From assembly GCF_008802365.1 (NCBI RefSeq), contig NZ_VZQZ01000001.1, positions 124,001-188,000 on the forward strand: DNA of 64,000 nucleotides, written 5' to 3'. Of this stretch, positions 62,959-64,000 are shown piece after piece. Source of the stretch: Oryzomonas japonica (GTDB lineage Bacteria > Desulfobacterota > Desulfuromonadia > Geobacterales > Pseudopelobacteraceae). Both the position numbers and the translations under genes were made by a program. A model generated the notes under the pieces. The model was not told the origin of the DNA. It searched no databases and worked only from the letters and a program-made list of their open reading frames with translations. Positions within the stretch are counted from its first letter, which is position 1. Each line of letters begins with the position of its first letter.

Positions 62959-64000
62959 ATGAAGCTCAACGCCAAACTCGTCATTATCATGCTCACACTG
63001 CTGGTGCTGGCCATGCTGACCCTCTTTATCCTCAACCAGTCCGCCCAGGACGACCTGGTGCGCGAGATCCAGGAAAGCTCCCAGGAAATCTCCAAAGCGG
63101 TCCAGATGAGTATCGCAGATCTTACCTCGGATGCGGAGACCTCCCGCCTGACCGATTATCTCCACGATGCCCGCGACAAGGGCATCAATGAAATCAACAT
63201 CATCAGCAATGAAGGAGAGATCATCGACTCCTCCGACCCCGAGAAGATCGGCAAGAAGCGGGAGGTGAAGAAACTGGAAAAGGGCATCCGGGCGGTCCAG
63301 CGCCCCATCGGCGGTTCCCTGCTTTCCCAGAGGCCCTATGAGGTGGTGGTTCCGGTCATTGTTGGCGATGAACAACTTGGCTATGTGCAGATCAACATGC
63401 TGCTGGACAAGATTCGCGACATCCAGCATGCCAACTTCATCCGCCGCTTGTTTGCCACCAGCATGGTGTTCGTGGTCGGTATCGCCCTGACCATCTTTCT
63501 GGCGCGCCGTTATACGGACCCGATCCATCGGTTGGTCGATGTCTTCAAGCGGGTTTCGTCGGGCGACCTGTCGGTGACCATCACCGCCGACAGCAAGGAT
63601 GAGATCGGCGACCTGGCCACCGGTTTCAATACCATGGTGGAGAAGCTGCGTGAACGTGAGGCGTTGGAAAAACGGCTCTATGAGGCCGAGCACCTCTCCC
63701 GTGTCGGCCAGTTGGCGTCGGGCATTGCCCATGAAATCCGTAACCCGCTGAACTATATAAGCCTTGCCATCGACCACCTGAGGGCCGACATGCTCCCCCT
63801 GTGCGGGGATCGCCAGGAAGAATTGGAGGATCTGGCCGCCAAGATCAAGGAAGAGGTGCGCCGGGCCAACTATATGGTGCTCAATTTCATGAATTACGGG
63901 CGGCCGCTCAAGCTGCGCCGGGTGCTGATCCCCTATGAAGATATCCTGGCAAAGACCTTGCCGCTCTTGAACGAGCGGCTGTCGGAGCAGCGCGTCGTCC
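62959..64000 (+). CDS. Sensor histidine kinase, 3'-truncated by window edge
   Basis: 347 visible residues from the ATG at 62959 (AGG six to nine bases upstream). N-terminal helix (about 7-26), periplasmic sensor, second helix (about 160-182), HAMP (about 182-235) and the start of HisKA with H-box LASGIAHEIRNPLNYI (about 255-270). The ATPase domain lies beyond the window. The N-box and partner regulator cannot be seen; the sequence resembles NtrB/AtoS-type kinases of two-component systems that pair with sigma-54 activators. Confidence 0.88.
   Translation, partial: MKLNAKLVIIMLTLLVLAMLTLFILNQSAQDDLVREIQESSQEISKAVQMSIADLTSDAETSRLTDYLHDARDKGINEINIISNEGEIIDSSDPEKIGKKREVKKLEKGIRAVQRPIGGSLLSQRPYEVVVPVIVGDEQLGYVQINMLLDKIRDIQHANFIRRLFATSMVFVVGIALTIFLARRYTDPIHRLVDVFKRVSSGDLSVTITADSKDEIGDLATGFNTMVEKLREREALEKRLYEAEHLSRVGQLASGIAHEIRNPLNYISLAIDHLRADMLPLCGDRQEELEDLAAKIKEEVRRANYMVLNFMNYGRPLKLRRVLIPYEDILAKTLPLLNERLSEQRVV

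Overview
The window looks like chromosome from a Geobacter-type deltaproteobacterium (Geobacterales). It is GC-rich and holds several multiheme c-type cytochromes, an outer-membrane porin next to lipoprotein cytochromes, a leuA gene behind a T-box leader, GEMM-I riboswitches ahead of a cytochrome gene, many hybrid and one-component regulators, and dispersed palindromic repeats of the kind common in that group. Both ends of the window cut genes: RNase J at the left (5' end missing) and a sensor histidine kinase at the right (3' end missing).

Layout. 1-2.5 kb: RNase J and an exported DUF4124-glutaredoxin protein. 2.5-3.9 kb: an AT-rich island of three small orphan genes. Two of them sit in well-formed integron gene cassettes with 58-59 bp attC sites and no integrase in view (a CALIN), and an inverted-repeat insertion has damaged the upstream edge. 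4-12 kb: a large GAF/sigma-54 activator, then convergently a three-gene operon for a probable porin-cytochrome electron conduit (beta-barrel, pentaheme lipoprotein, and a lipoprotein with 19 CxxCH motifs). 12-14 kb: leuA under a leucine T-box. 14-17.4 kb: a DHFR-like reductase, a Tyr-rich lipoprotein, an exported phospholipase D-type protein and a tautomerase. 17.7-21 kb: livHMGF branched-chain amino-acid ABC transporter. 21-30 kb: EamA transporter, Nfu, an aspartase/fumarase-family lyase, tyrS, a nitrilase-family amidase, ftsK, a YgbA-like protein and a His-rich ferredoxin.

30-37 kb: hybrid histidine kinase, macro-domain protein, EAL-HDOD protein and ABC-F ATPase. 37.7-41.3 kb: GTP- and ATP-dependent PEP carboxykinases in tandem. 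41.4-45 kb: HypA, a small lipoprotein, a diheme cytochrome and a multicopper oxidase lipoprotein. 45-50.6 kb: TatD, glycosyltransferase, cardiolipin synthase-like protein, FAH-family protein and GpmI. 50.7-53 kb: a fibronectin-III/cytochrome c lipoprotein preceded by two near-identical GEMM-I riboswitches, each with its own terminator. 53-62.8 kb: ssb; an AraC regulator divergent from an alcohol dehydrogenase-cupin-carboxymuconolactone decarboxylase operon; an Ada-AlkA fusion with Ogt; an ABC exporter; and a BamA-like lipoprotein.

How the genes work together. The main theme is respiration to external acceptors (porin-cytochrome cluster, FnIII-cytochrome, diheme cytochrome, multicopper oxidase), with nucleotide second-messenger control visible at the FnIII-cytochrome. 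Around it lie carbon-node enzymes (two PEPCKs, GpmI, aspartase/fumarase-type lyase), branched-chain amino-acid uptake and synthesis, alkylation and nitrosative/carbonyl stress functions, and envelope maintenance. The least described element is the orphan gene-cassette array at 2965-3863.
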